Of a stretch of DNA of 64,000 nt, positions 16,632 to 24,802 are shown in pieces (within the stretch, counting starts at the first letter, position 1; every line of letters starts with the position of its first letter). The stretch is from JAGMCJ01 sp046761005 (lineage in GTDB: Archaea; Thermoplasmatota; Thermoplasmata; RBG-16-68-12; JAGMCJ01), in assembly GCA_046761005.1 (NCBI GenBank), contig JBHIFI010000002.1, positions 1 through 64,000 on the forward strand, in the 5' to 3' direction. The notes beneath the pieces are model-generated. The model was not told the DNA's origin. It made no database searches and worked only from the letters and a program-made list of their open reading frames with translations. The position numbers were made by a program, and so were the translations under genes.

Positions 16632-16856
16632 TTATCTCTTCCTCTTCATTATTTTCATCCAGCCGCCAGATTCATAGACCTGGAGCCTTCTTCTCTTAAG
16701 TGTCGACTCAAACTCGTCCCAGGTTATGATTTCCAAGCGGGCATTCTTTCCCTTAGTGAACTGGATGCCGTCCGTTCCTTTTACTCTTCCCGGCTTCAGT
16801 CCCTTCTTCTTCGCTATCTCCATCGCCTTTTCGGGTGTTATTGGTTGCATCACCAT
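16632..16856 (-). CDS. Small conserved archaeal protein, 74 aa
   Basis: A basic protein with a clear pattern: TPEKAMEIAKKKGLKPGRVKGTDGIQF, a strand-rich middle (ARLEIITWDEFE) and the end YESGGWMKIMKRKR. It has no Cys, membrane segment or signal. GGAGGG lies upstream of ATG 16856 and supports the start. It resembles a conserved hypothetical seen in related archaea, but I cannot name a family. The size and charge suggest nucleic acid binding. It is divergent from glmM across a 155-bp gap with TATA-like boxes on both strands. Confidence 0.65.
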   Translation of the reverse strand: MVMQPITPEKAMEIAKKKGLKPGRVKGTDGIQFTKGKNARLEIITWDEFESTLKRRRLQVYESGGWMKIMKRKR

Positions 16857-17011
16857 TTCTTTCCCTCCGATCTTTCGGTCCTATCTCTGGCTTATAGCCA
16901 GACGGTAATTATGTTATCCATATAAATACTTTTTCGAGCCAGGCTCTCACCAGAGGCAGTTTTAGGGAGCCAAATGAATAAAAATAACTATATGAAATAT
17001 GATAGGGATTC

Positions 17012-18319
17012 ATGGGTCTATTCGGTACTTCTGGAATCCGCGGAAGGGTTGGCCGGGAGATCACTATCAATCTCTTCCAGGACGTTGGCCGTGCGGTCGG
17101 CACCGACTTCCAGGATTGCGTTGTGGGACATGACCCCAGGACTTCGAGCGAGATGCTAGAATGTGCTTTCATATCCGGTTTTCTTTCTGCAGGTGGTGAT
17201 TGCTTTTTGGCGGGAATGGTTCCCACACCCACACTAGCTTGGGCGGCGAGAAACCACTCCTGCGGAGCAATGATAACCGCTTCGCATAACCCCCCTGAGT
17301 ACAACGGAATCAAGCTCTGGAACCCAAACGGGCTTTCATTTGTATCCCGCCAGAGAGCGAGGATCGAGGAACTTATTGAGAAGGGCGACTTTGCCAAAGC
17401 CTCGTGGAAGAATGTGGGAAGAACAGAGGCAGTAGAGAACGCCATCTCGGAACACGTCGAATCGATATTGAGGAAGGTCAGTGAGTGCACAATCCGAGTC
17501 GTCGTGGATTGTGGTGGGGGTGCAACGTCGGAAACCACGCCTCTGGTTTTGGAAAAAATGGGCTGCGATGTCATGCCATTGAATTGTGAGCCCGATGGGC
17601 ACTTTCGCAATAGAAGCCCAGAGCCTATTGAGGAGAATCTGACATCGCTCAAGGAGGCGGTTCTTTCTAGGAAGGCCGATTTAGGAATCGCACACGATGG
17701 TGATGGGGACAGGATGGTTGCAATCGACGAAAAGGGACACTATGTTGGAGGAGATGTCCTTCTATCAATCTTTGCGACGGAGGAAGTAGAAAACTCTCTT
17801 ACCGTTCCCATAAACGCCTCGATGGCCTTGGACGACATCCTACCTGACGCAAAGATATGGAGGACGAAGGTGGGCGATGTCTATGTCGGAGAGGAGGTGC
17901 AAAGGCGCGGGGCTGATTTTGGCGGGGAACCTTCGGGAACATGGATATTTCCAAAGCACTTCCTGTGTCCAGACGGTGTGTTCGCTGCCGCGAAGCTGGT
18001 TAATATCGTCGCTCGCAAACCATTGTCGGAACTGATAGAAAGCATTCCAAGATATCCCATGATCGAAAGATCGATCTCCTTTGAACCCTCAAGAAAGCAG
18101 GAGATAATCTCCAAACTCAAAGAGGGTATTGAGTGCATTGAATGTATCTCGACTGACACGATTGATGGTTGGCGGCTCGATTTTAAGGATGGTTGGGTTT
18201 TGATCAGACCAAGTGGTACGGAACCCAAGATAAGAATCACTGCTGAGGCCAGGGAAGAGAGTAGAGCAAAAGAAATATACGGCTCGATGATTTCTCTAGC
18301 AAGGGAAGTGATTTCTTGA
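17012..18319 (+). CDS. glmM: Phosphoglucosamine mutase
   Basis: Alpha-D-phosphohexomutase of 435 aa converting glucosamine-6-P to glucosamine-1-P. The sequence shows the GTSGIRGR start, the phosphoserine loop TASHNPP (S91), the metal loop HDGDGDRM, the sugar loop GGEPSGTWIF and the phosphate-binding RPSGTEPKIR. ATG 17012 lies about 26 nt after an ACTATATG box, suggesting a leaderless transcript. The stop overlaps the TTG start of glmU by 4 nt (TTGA). With glmU and a glycosyltransferase it forms a UDP-amino-sugar to glycan operon. Activity on mannose phosphates cannot be excluded. Confidence 0.9.
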   Translation: MGLFGTSGIRGRVGREITINLFQDVGRAVGTDFQDCVVGHDPRTSSEMLECAFISGFLSAGGDCFLAGMVPTPTLAWAARNHSCGAMITASHNPPEYNGIKLWNPNGLSFVSRQRARIEELIEKGDFAKASWKNVGRTEAVENAISEHVESILRKVSECTIRVVVDCGGGATSETTPLVLEKMGCDVMPLNCEPDGHFRNRSPEPIEENLTSLKEAVLSRKADLGIAHDGDGDRMVAIDEKGHYVGGDVLLSIFATEEVENSLTVPINASMALDDILPDAKIWRTKVGDVYVGEEVQRRGADFGGEPSGTWIFPKHFLCPDGVFAAAKLVNIVARKPLSELIESIPRYPMIERSISFEPSRKQEIISKLKEGIECIECISTDTIDGWRLDFKDGWVLIRPSGTEPKIRITAEAREESRAKEIYGSMISLAREVIS

Positions 18320-19539
18320 AGGCGTTCATACTGGCTGCGGGTGAGGGAACGAGAATGAGACCACTCACGGCTAACATCCCCAAGCCCTTGTTGCCAGTGG
18401 CAGGGAAGCCATTCATTGTCCATATGATCGATGGACTCAGGGAGGCGGGAATCAAAGAAGCCACCATCCTCATAGGTTGGAGGGGAAGGAGGGTAAAGGA
18501 ACACCTTAAGGATGGAAAAAATCTTGGCATCAGGATAAGATACGAGGAGCAGGAGAAGAGGCTTGGGACAGCTCATGCAATAGGACTTGCCGAGAAGCAC
18601 ATGAAGCAGAAGTTCCTATGCATGAATGGTGACATAATTCTCCCCCCAGAACCGCTTCGAGATTTCATAGAATTCTCTCGAGGCAAAGGAAATGTTGTGG
18701 GCCTGACGAGGGTGGAGGATTCCCGCAGTTTTGGTGTGGTCGACCTTAAGGGAGACATCATTCAGGGAATAGAGGAAAAGCCTGAAAGGCCCAAATCCGA
18801 TCTCATAAATGCTGGTATCTACGTTTTCCAGCGAGAAATCTTTGAGGTGATTTCGAAGACGAAAAAATCACCCCGCGGGGAGTATGAGATAACCGATTCT
18901 CTGAAGATACTTATGAAGAAAAAGAAGGTTTATGGTTTTGTCGTTCCCAACGATTGGATCGATGTCGGAAGACCATGGGACCTTCTTAGTGCGAACTCCA
19001 TTCTTATGAAAAGTATAGAGTCAAAAACGGACGGAGAATTGGAGAAGAATGTCATCGTTGAAGGTGAGGTCCGAATTGGAAAGGGAACGAGAGTGAGAAG
19101 TGGGACAATGATTCAAGGACCCGTGGTGATAGGGGAAGACTGCAGCATCGGTCCGAATTCTGTTATTAGGGGAAGCACCTACATAGGGAACGGATGCAAG
19201 GTGGGTGCTGGCTGTGAGGTGAAGAATTCAATCATCATGAACGACACCCACATTCCCCATCACAATTATGTTGGGGATAGCATCATCGCAGAAAGGTGCA
19301 ACTTGGGCTCAGGAACGAAGATAGCCAATCTCCGACTGGATGAGGGTAACATCCGAGTCTTCATCAAGGGAAGGAAAATCGATACCGGCCTAAGAAAGCT
19401 CGGTACCATAATGGGCGATGATGTCAAGACAGGAATAAACGCCTCCATTGACGCAGGAACAATCATAGGCGAGGGATCTTTCGTCGGCCCTGGAGCTCTT
19501 GTGGGAGGCTTCATATCTTCAAATAGCAGGATATACTGA
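18316..19539 (+). CDS. glmU: Bifunctional sugar-1-phosphate nucleotidylyltransferase/acetyltransferase
   Basis: A 407-aa GlmU-like enzyme. The N-terminal nucleotidyltransferase domain has AAGEGTRMRPLT and the KPLLPVAGKP segment. From about 240 a left-handed beta-helix of hexapeptide repeats (IGKGTRV, VIGEDCSIGPNS, YIGNGCKVGAG) carries the acetyltransferase part. The family makes GlcNAc-1-P and UDP-GlcNAc from GlcN-1-P; archaeal members may also use other sugars. The start is TTG 18316 inside the glmM stop, indicating translational coupling. The next gene begins 5 nt downstream. The order mutase, transferase, glycosyltransferase matches the pathway. Confidence 0.88.
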   Translation: MKAFILAAGEGTRMRPLTANIPKPLLPVAGKPFIVHMIDGLREAGIKEATILIGWRGRRVKEHLKDGKNLGIRIRYEEQEKRLGTAHAIGLAEKHMKQKFLCMNGDIILPPEPLRDFIEFSRGKGNVVGLTRVEDSRSFGVVDLKGDIIQGIEEKPERPKSDLINAGIYVFQREIFEVISKTKKSPRGEYEITDSLKILMKKKKVYGFVVPNDWIDVGRPWDLLSANSILMKSIESKTDGELEKNVIVEGEVRIGKGTRVRSGTMIQGPVVIGEDCSIGPNSVIRGSTYIGNGCKVGAGCEVKNSIIMNDTHIPHHNYVGDSIIAERCNLGSGTKIANLRLDEGNIRVFIKGRKIDTGLRKLGTIMGDDVKTGINASIDAGTIIGEGSFVGPGALVGGFISSNSRIY

Positions 19540-19544
19540 GGGAA

Positions 19545-20666
19545 ATGAAAGTTCTGCAGGTTGCTCCATACTTCCATCCCCACGTCGGGGGAGTTGAGTC
19601 GCATGTTCTCGACTTATCCAGAAAGCTTGCCGAGTTTGGTTTTCAAATCGAAATTGTTACGAGCATGTATGAGAGAATGAAGGAAAGGGAAAGGGTCTTC
19701 AGACTGGATGTCGTTAGACTAAAGCCTATCGCTATCCGATGGAAAACACCTATCACTTTCAAGCTGCGAAAGTACGTCGCCTCAAGTGACGCTGATATTG
19801 TTCATGCGCACAGTCCTCCTCCTCTAGACTCCTATTTCGCTGCGAGAGCGTGCGAGTCCTCAGGCAAACCTTTCGTCATCACGTATCACTGTGATCTCGA
19901 AATCCCAGGAATCCTGGGACCACTTATTGTATGGATGTATGAGAAGACCTTTGGCTCCTATACTGTGAGCTCTGCTGACAAGATCATAGTGACCACGGGC
20001 ACCTATGCGGCAACGTCAAGGACTGTCTGGAAATACCTCCCGGCGGTTATCCCGAATGCTGTGGACTCAAAGATGTTCAATCCATCTCTTGACGGGTCGG
20101 AAATCAGGGAAATGCACAACATCGGAAATGATGAGAAGTTGGTCCTATTCGTGGGAAGGCTTGTGAGCCACAAAGGGATTGAGCACCTTCTGGATGCAGC
20201 AAAGCTCGTCTCGGATGCAAGATTCGTCATTGTGGGAGGAGGGGAATTCGCAGAGGAATTCACGAGAAGATCTCACCATCTAGGAACAGCTGGAAATGTG
20301 ATATTCGCTGGGAGGGTTCCCTACTCTGATCTTCCGAAATACTATGCGGCTTGCGACCTCTCTGTCCTTCCATCTGTTTCCAGATTGGAGGCGTTTGGCA
20401 TTGCGGCACTCGAGGCGATGTCCTCGGGAAGGCCTGTGGTCGTCAGTGACATCCCTGGTGTGAGAGAAGTTATTACAGACGGAGAGGAGGGATTGCTCTG
20501 TGAGCCAATGAATCCTGAGGACCTGGCAAAGAAGATCTCTCTCCTTCTGGAGGACGATGCAACCCGCCTGAGGATGGGTTCAAAAGGCAGAGAGAAAATA
20601 GAGAAATGCTTTGACATTGGGACGGTCGCCAAAAAGGTAGCAGAGGTCTACGAATCCCTGCTCTAA
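19545..20666 (+). CDS. GT4 family glycosyltransferase
   Basis: A 373-aa GT-B enzyme. The N-terminal half starts MKVLQVAPYFHPHVGGVESHV, with the glycine loop typical of GT4. The C-terminal half has LFVGRLVSHKGIEHLL and the donor-binding EAFGIAALEAMSSGRPVV (E-x7-E). No membrane segment is present, so it acts at the cytoplasmic face. As the third gene of the glmM-glmU operon it likely adds a sugar from UDP-GlcNAc or a relative to a lipid or protein glycan; the acceptor cannot be inferred. Its end overlaps the convergent JAMM gene by 4 nt. Confidence 0.85.
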   Translation: MKVLQVAPYFHPHVGGVESHVLDLSRKLAEFGFQIEIVTSMYERMKERERVFRLDVVRLKPIAIRWKTPITFKLRKYVASSDADIVHAHSPPPLDSYFAARACESSGKPFVITYHCDLEIPGILGPLIVWMYEKTFGSYTVSSADKIIVTTGTYAATSRTVWKYLPAVIPNAVDSKMFNPSLDGSEIREMHNIGNDEKLVLFVGRLVSHKGIEHLLDAAKLVSDARFVIVGGGEFAEEFTRRSHHLGTAGNVIFAGRVPYSDLPKYYAACDLSVLPSVSRLEAFGIAALEAMSSGRPVVVSDIPGVREVITDGEEGLLCEPMNPEDLAKKISLLLEDDATRLRMGSKGREKIEKCFDIGTVAKKVAEVYESLL

Positions 20667-21049
20667 TCTATCACTTCAAGGTCCATGGGTTCTCCATAGA
20701 GATCGAAAGCCCGCCAAGAATTCTCATCGAATGGAACGCCTGTTATGATGTGAATGTATCCAAACTTCTGAAAGAGGAAGATATCTGCCCCAGAGGGTGT
20801 TATACTACCAGTGGGATGCGAATGGGCGGTCCCAACGACAGAGAAATCGATTGGGAGCATGTGCAATCGAAATATCGCAGATTTCGAACCTGAGAGGGTG
20901 CCTGGAAGCAGCATTATCTCCATTATCACCCCCTCTTCAGCCCTGAGAATAGCTCCAAACTCGTTCGGATAGGTTTCCCGCGAAGCCTCCAATATCATTT
21001 GAAGAGTTTCCCTCTTTATCGCACTTGCCCTTTTCCTTTTGAATGGCAT
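20663..21049 (-). CDS. JAB/JAMM-domain metalloprotease
   Basis: A 128-aa single-domain MPN+ protein. The JAMM motif is complete: E30, then HSH (H76, H78) with PTGSITPSGAD ending in D89, the zinc ligands and catalytic set. Archaeal JAMM proteins such as HvJAMM1 remove ubiquitin-like SAMP modifiers, so a deconjugase role is plausible. It lies 7 nt downstream of nadK on the same strand and is the last gene of the IMPase-NAD kinase operon. There is no membrane segment. Whether it acts on proteins or on a small-molecule linkage is open. Confidence 0.85.
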   Translation of the reverse strand: MPFKRKRASAIKRETLQMILEASRETYPNEFGAILRAEEGVIMEIMLLPGTLSGSKSAIFRLHMLPIDFSVVGTAHSHPTGSITPSGADIFLFQKFGYIHIITGVPFDENSWRAFDLYGEPMDLEVID

Positions 21050-21056
21050 CTCCTCA

Positions 21057-21860
21057 CTATACCATCAGCTTCTCTCTGATTCTTTGATAGAAATCCTCGT
21101 GGAAACGAACGAACCTCGCCTTCTTTTCCGAGACCCCAAGCTTGACCTCTTCCTTTCCATCGAGGTCGATCTCAACTTGACCGTCGAGGACCAGTTTGCA
21201 CGGTTTTGGATCGGAGATTCTCAATGAAATCTCGCTCTGTACTGGAACAATCAGCGGTCTAGCCGAGAGCTTGAATGGGGCTATGGGAACCACGACGACA
21301 GCCTCGACCCTTGGGTCTATGATCGGTCCGCCAGCACTCATCGCGTAGCAGGTGGATCCTGTAGGTGTTGCAATTATCACCGCATCTGCTCTTATGCTCT
21401 CGGCGGGCTGTCCATCGATCTCTATGTCAAAGGCTCTCATCTTTGCTATGTGTGCCGTATTGAGGACCGCCTCATTCGTGCAATCTGGAACCCTTTTTCC
21501 ATTCACCGAAGCCTTCAATTTGAGCCTTTCGTCAATCGCGTAGTCTCCTCTGATTATCCTCTCGAGGGCGCTTTCTATTTCGTTGACCTGAATCTCTGTC
21601 AGGAAACCCAGAACACCAGCATTTATCCCGAATATCGGAGAGGAATTTCTTTGAAGAGCGGAAAGGATTGTGCCGTCACCCCCAATTGTGATTAGAACAT
21701 CTGTATCAACATCCTCCAAAGGAGACCCCTTCAATCCGATCTTTTTCGCAAGATTCTCCTCCAACAATATTTCGTGGTCTGGCTTCAAATATTCTGTGAT
21801 GCGGCTAACTACGGTGATTCTCCCCTCCTTCTCAGTGCTGCAGAAAATCCCAAATTTCAT
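21057..21860 (-). CDS. nadK: NAD kinase
   Basis: A 267-aa NAD kinase that phosphorylates NAD to NADP. Diagnostic motifs are GGDGT (60-64), NEAVLNTAH, and TPTGSTCYAMSAGGP, followed by the beta-sandwich domain. ATG 21860 overlaps the stop of the IMPase-family gene by 4 nt. In some archaea (MJ0917) NAD kinase is fused to an IMPase-family NADP phosphatase. Here the same two activities are separate but overlapping genes, in the order phosphatase then kinase, so the neighbour is probably the opposing phosphatase. Confidence 0.92.
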   Translation of the reverse strand: MKFGIFCSTEKEGRITVVSRITEYLKPDHEILLEENLAKKIGLKGSPLEDVDTDVLITIGGDGTILSALQRNSSPIFGINAGVLGFLTEIQVNEIESALERIIRGDYAIDERLKLKASVNGKRVPDCTNEAVLNTAHIAKMRAFDIEIDGQPAESIRADAVIIATPTGSTCYAMSAGGPIIDPRVEAVVVVPIAPFKLSARPLIVPVQSEISLRISDPKPCKLVLDGQVEIDLDGKEEVKLGVSEKKARFVRFHEDFYQRIREKLMV

Positions 21861-22618
21861 CTCAGAACCTCCAATACCCTCTTATCTCCTACGGCCATGA
21901 AGTTTGATCTTTCGGTAATGTCGAACTTCATCTCAAGTTCCTTGCCCTCCATATCCAGAACTTCCCCGCCAGCTTCTCTTACGATAAGTGTGCCTGCGGC
22001 GATATCGATGATTCTTAACATTGCCTCGCACTCCACATAGTATAGATCGGCCTGACCGCTGGCGACCATGCACATTTCGAGAGAGGCAGCACCATAGGAA
22101 CGCGCTCGTCTAGCCCTAGAGGCAATTTCAAACGAGCGTGGACTTGCTAGTTTCCCCATGTAAACGATGAATAGCGATTTTTCTGGGTCGAAAACAGCAG
22201 TTCTTATTCTCCCGCCATTTTGGAAGGCACCTTTGCCCTTTTCAGCATAGCATACGTCACCGTTGGAGAGACTCTTGACCAGTCCGTATCTAACATTCGA
22301 GAGACAGCTCTCGCCAATTGCCATGGAAATCGCGTAGAAAGGCGTCCCCAACAAGGCATTGAACGTCCCGTCTACAGGATCTAGGACGAGCGTCAGATCC
22401 GATCCATTGTCGATGAAATCTGCCTCTTCGCTCAATATGTTCAGGGGGACATCCTCCCGTTCGACCTTGTTGATGATAACGCTCTCAGCAATCTCATCAA
22501 TTTTTGATGTCGGTGTACCGTCTGCACCAAGACCCACTTCTTCTGAGAAATTCTTTCGCAAGGATGAGTTGAGTGTCTTGTAGACTTCCTCAGCTGCCTC
22601 GAATAGGAACTTCTTCAC
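21857..22618 (-). CDS. Inositol monophosphatase/FBPase family phosphatase, possibly NADP phosphatase
   Basis: A 253-aa Mg-dependent phosphatase. The metal site DPVDGT (80-85), the upstream glutamate in LSEEAD, and the C-terminal YVECEAMLRIIDIAAG define the IMPase superfamily. Archaeal members hydrolyse inositol-1-P, fructose-1,6-bisphosphate or NADP. The 4-nt overlap with nadK favours NADP phosphatase activity, as in the fused MJ0917. The start is GTG 22618, about 26 nt from an AAATAAAAC box on the minus strand, so it is likely leaderless. Confidence 0.85.
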   Translation of the reverse strand: MKKFLFEAAEEVYKTLNSSLRKNFSEEVGLGADGTPTSKIDEIAESVIINKVEREDVPLNILSEEADFIDNGSDLTLVLDPVDGTFNALLGTPFYAISMAIGESCLSNVRYGLVKSLSNGDVCYAEKGKGAFQNGGRIRTAVFDPEKSLFIVYMGKLASPRSFEIASRARRARSYGAASLEMCMVASGQADLYYVECEAMLRIIDIAAGTLIVREAGGEVLDMEGKELEMKFDITERSNFMAVGDKRVLEVLR

Positions 22619-22752
22619 ATTCTCAGTAATCGACTCCGTCCTTAAAGTTTTATTTAGTCCTGCAGTCGAGGTGCAACCTCAAGGGGCGAATCCTTTGCAT
22701 ATTGGTGATATGGACTGTGTTTGTGGAAGCCATTCAGTAGCGGGCGTTCTTG
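22619..22752. other. Gap between the IMPase start and the repeat array
   Basis: It holds the minus-strand TATA-like box for the IMPase operon (about 22645-22653) and a 13-nt palindrome, GAGGT-GCA-ACCTC, at 22668-22680. No gene is seen. Confidence 0.4.
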
Positions 22753-22753
22753 C

Positions 22754-22762
22754 CGGGTGTAC
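22754..22762. repeat. 9-bp repeat X, first copy (locus 1)
   Basis: CGGGTGTAC directly precedes unit A. The same nine bases recur between A and B (22898-22906) and after B (23041-23049). This is read as a target-site duplication. Confidence 0.75.
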
Positions 22763-22897
22763 GGTGATGTAGAATGGATAGTCGATCCTGTCCCTTTGCC
22801 CCTTCTCCTAGAAACTTTGACATGGTGCTGGCTTTGCTAGCTAACAAGGTCCAAAAGGTATCTCTTTGGCCACTTAGACCAACGATTCTACATCACC
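22763..22897. mobile_element. Short inverted-repeat element A (MITE-like), locus 1
   Basis: A 135-bp unit with perfect 13-bp inverted ends, GGTGATGTAGAAT and ATTCTACATCACC. It has no coding capacity. A diverged unit of the same length and with the same right end lies at 57362-57496. It is flanked by identical 9-bp repeats, as expected for a non-autonomous transposed element. Confidence 0.75.
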
Positions 22898-22906
22898 CGG
22901 GTGTAC
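22898..22906. repeat. 9-bp repeat X, middle copy (locus 1)
   Basis: CGGGTGTAC, the only sequence between units A and B. It matches both outer copies at this locus and differs from the middle copy at locus 2. Confidence 0.75.
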
Positions 22907-23040
22907 GGCCATGTAGAAAAAGAAGTGTAGAGACAGAAGTCGATTATTATAAGAGATTTCGAAATATAAAACTGAAAGAGTAGCAAGAAATCCGAGAATT
23001 CGGCGATTTTGAGACAATACACCGACTTTTCTACACCGCC
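22907..23040. mobile_element. Short inverted-repeat element B (MITE-like), locus 1
   Basis: A 134-bp unit with imperfect inverted ends: GGCCATGTAGAAAAA on the left and, read inverted, GGCGGTGTAGAAAAG on the right. The ends share the TGTAGAA core with unit A, so both may be moved by one enzyme. The unit is identical base for base to 57506-57639. It has no coding capacity and contains an internal AATATAAAA that might act as a weak promoter. Confidence 0.8.
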
Positions 23041-23049
23041 CGGGTGTAC
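23041..23049. repeat. 9-bp repeat X, last copy (locus 1)
   Basis: CGGGTGTAC closes the array and ends exactly 10 bp before the thermosome TATA box. Confidence 0.75.
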
Positions 23050-23059
23050 TTTCAGTAGG

Positions 23060-23067
23060 TTTATATA
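23060..23067 (+). promoter_or_regulatory. TATA box of the thermosome gene
   Basis: TTTATATA, followed by GAAGA. The predicted transcript starts near 23089 and has GGGAGGTGAG (23103-23112) as ribosome binding site before ATG 23118. The same 13-nt TTTATATAGAAGA stands at the same distance from the repeat array at locus 2. Confidence 0.7.
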
Positions 23068-23117
23068 GAAGAACAAACATAGCGATTAAGAACATATCAA
23101 CCGGGAGGTGAGAGATT

Positions 23118-24749
23118 ATGATGACAGGAACGACACCTGTATTGGTGTTGAAGGAAGGAACGAGAAGAGAAAGGGGAAAAGGAGCGAAGGTAAACAACAT
23201 CGCCGCTGCCAAGGCCGTCGCTGATGCAGTTCGTTCAAGCCTCGGACCACGAGGAATGGACAAGATGCTGGTGGATAGCATGGGAGATGTTGTCATCACC
23301 AATGATGGTGTGACAATACTGAAAGAGATAGACATAGAGCATCCGGCGGCGAAGATGGTTGTGGAAGTAGCAAAGACGCAAGATGAAGAAGTCGGAGACG
23401 GAACAACCACCGCAGTAATTCTTGCAGGCGAGCTGCTGAAGAAATCAGAAGACCTGATAGAGCAGAACGTTCACCCAACAATAATAGCTGGCGGATACAG
23501 GATGGCTGCTGACAAGTCGGTCGAGATACTGACAAAGATTGCGAAGAGGGTCAACATAAGAGATAAGAAGCTGCTGAGGGAGATAGCGGCTACGGCGATG
23601 ATAAGTAAGGCCGTTGGATCGCACAGGGACCTTCTGGCCGACATCGCGGTTGAAGCAGTCACTACGGTTGCTGAAAAAGCCGAAGACGGAAGGCATGTAA
23701 TTGATGAGGACAATATCCAGGTTGTGAAGAAGCAGGGAGCGGGCATTGCCGACACCGAGCTGATTCCAGGAATAATCGTGGACAAGGAGAGAGTACATCC
23801 TGGCATGCCAAAGAATGTGAAGAAGGCAAAGATTGCACTAGTCGATTCCGCCATGGAAGTCAAGAAAACGGAGATAGACGCAAAGATTGAGATTACAGAC
23901 CCGACGCAACTTCAGGCATTCCTAAAGGAAGAAGAAAGGATGCTGAAGGACATGGTGGACAGGGTCAATAAGTCAGGGGCAAACGTCCTCTTCTGCCAGA
24001 AGGGCATTGACGATTTGGCACAGCACTATCTAGCTAAAGAGGGAGTCTATGCAGTTCGCAGGGTCAAGAAGTCAGACATGGAGAAATTGGCCAAGGCGAC
24101 CGGAGCGACGATAATCTCGAAGATCGACGAGCTGAGAAAGGTAGACCTGGGATCAGCGAGTGAGGTCTATGAGAAGAAGATAGGCGACGATGAGATGACA
24201 TTCGTCACCGGGTGCAAGAACCCAAAGGCCGTGTCTGTACTTCTCAGAGGCGGAACAGAACACGTCGTCGATGAACTGGAGAGATCCTTTGAGGACGCCG
24301 TATGCGTCTCGAGTGTTACAATCGAGGACGGAAAGATGATAACTGGCGGAGGTTCCGCGGCAACGGAAATCGCGCTTGGACTCAGGGAATTTGCCGCTTC
24401 CGTTGGCGGAAGAGAACAGATAGCCATCGATGCTTTTGCTGATGCTATGGAGGTTATTCCAAGAACACTCGCAGAAAACGCAGGTATGGATCCGATAGAT
24501 ACCCTGATAAACCTCAGGAAAGAGCACAAGAAAGGAAAGAAGACAACCGGGGTAAATGTCTTTACTGGGAAGCTGTCGGATATGAGGAGAGGGAGCGTCC
24601 TTGAGCCAATACGCGTTGGGACGCAGGCAATCCAGTCAGCAACAGATGCCGCAGTAATGATTCTGAGAATCGATGATGTTATCGCATCGAAGGGAGTAGA
24701 ACCAACGCCACCTGGTGAAGGACCCGGTGGAGAAGAGGAAGAGTTCTAG
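23118..24749 (+). CDS. ths: Thermosome (group II chaperonin) subunit
   Basis: ATP-dependent protein-folding chaperonin of 543 aa forming eight- or nine-fold double rings in the cytoplasm. It has the standard archaeal motifs: LGPRGMDKMLVD, TNDGVTILKEID, the catalytic GDGTTTAV, and the C-terminal GGGSAATEIAL and nucleotide-binding SLD-like regions. The tail is PTPPGEGPGGEEEEF, an acidic Gly-rich end rather than GGM. ATG 23118 or 23121 follows a clear Shine-Dalgarno. The promoter lies immediately downstream of the tandem repeat array, so the insertions may alter its control. grpE, dnaK and dnaJ follow. Confidence 0.95.
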   Translation: MMTGTTPVLVLKEGTRRERGKGAKVNNIAAAKAVADAVRSSLGPRGMDKMLVDSMGDVVITNDGVTILKEIDIEHPAAKMVVEVAKTQDEEVGDGTTTAVILAGELLKKSEDLIEQNVHPTIIAGGYRMAADKSVEILTKIAKRVNIRDKKLLREIAATAMISKAVGSHRDLLADIAVEAVTTVAEKAEDGRHVIDEDNIQVVKKQGAGIADTELIPGIIVDKERVHPGMPKNVKKAKIALVDSAMEVKKTEIDAKIEITDPTQLQAFLKEEERMLKDMVDRVNKSGANVLFCQKGIDDLAQHYLAKEGVYAVRRVKKSDMEKLAKATGATIISKIDELRKVDLGSASEVYEKKIGDDEMTFVTGCKNPKAVSVLLRGGTEHVVDELERSFEDAVCVSSVTIEDGKMITGGGSAATEIALGLREFAASVGGREQIAIDAFADAMEVIPRTLAENAGMDPIDTLINLRKEHKKGKKTTGVNVFTGKLSDMRRGSVLEPIRVGTQAIQSATDAAVMILRIDDVIASKGVEPTPPGEGPGGEEEEF

Positions 24750-24802
24750 CCTCCCGTTTCGAGCAAAGTCAACCGGCTCAACTACGATAGGGAGTAGCTT
24801 CG

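Noticed and set aside
22753..23049. CRISPR-like array (repeat-spacer pattern of X, A, X, B, X)
   Set aside because: The repeated part is only 9 bp, the intervening units are 134-135 bp with inverted ends, and the same B unit recurs at another locus with different repeats. There are no cas genes.
22874..23410. Minus-strand open frame across unit B and the thermosome start
   Set aside because: It overlaps a clear thermosome gene and repeat DNA and has low-complexity Ser/Thr/Phe composition. It is a shadow frame.
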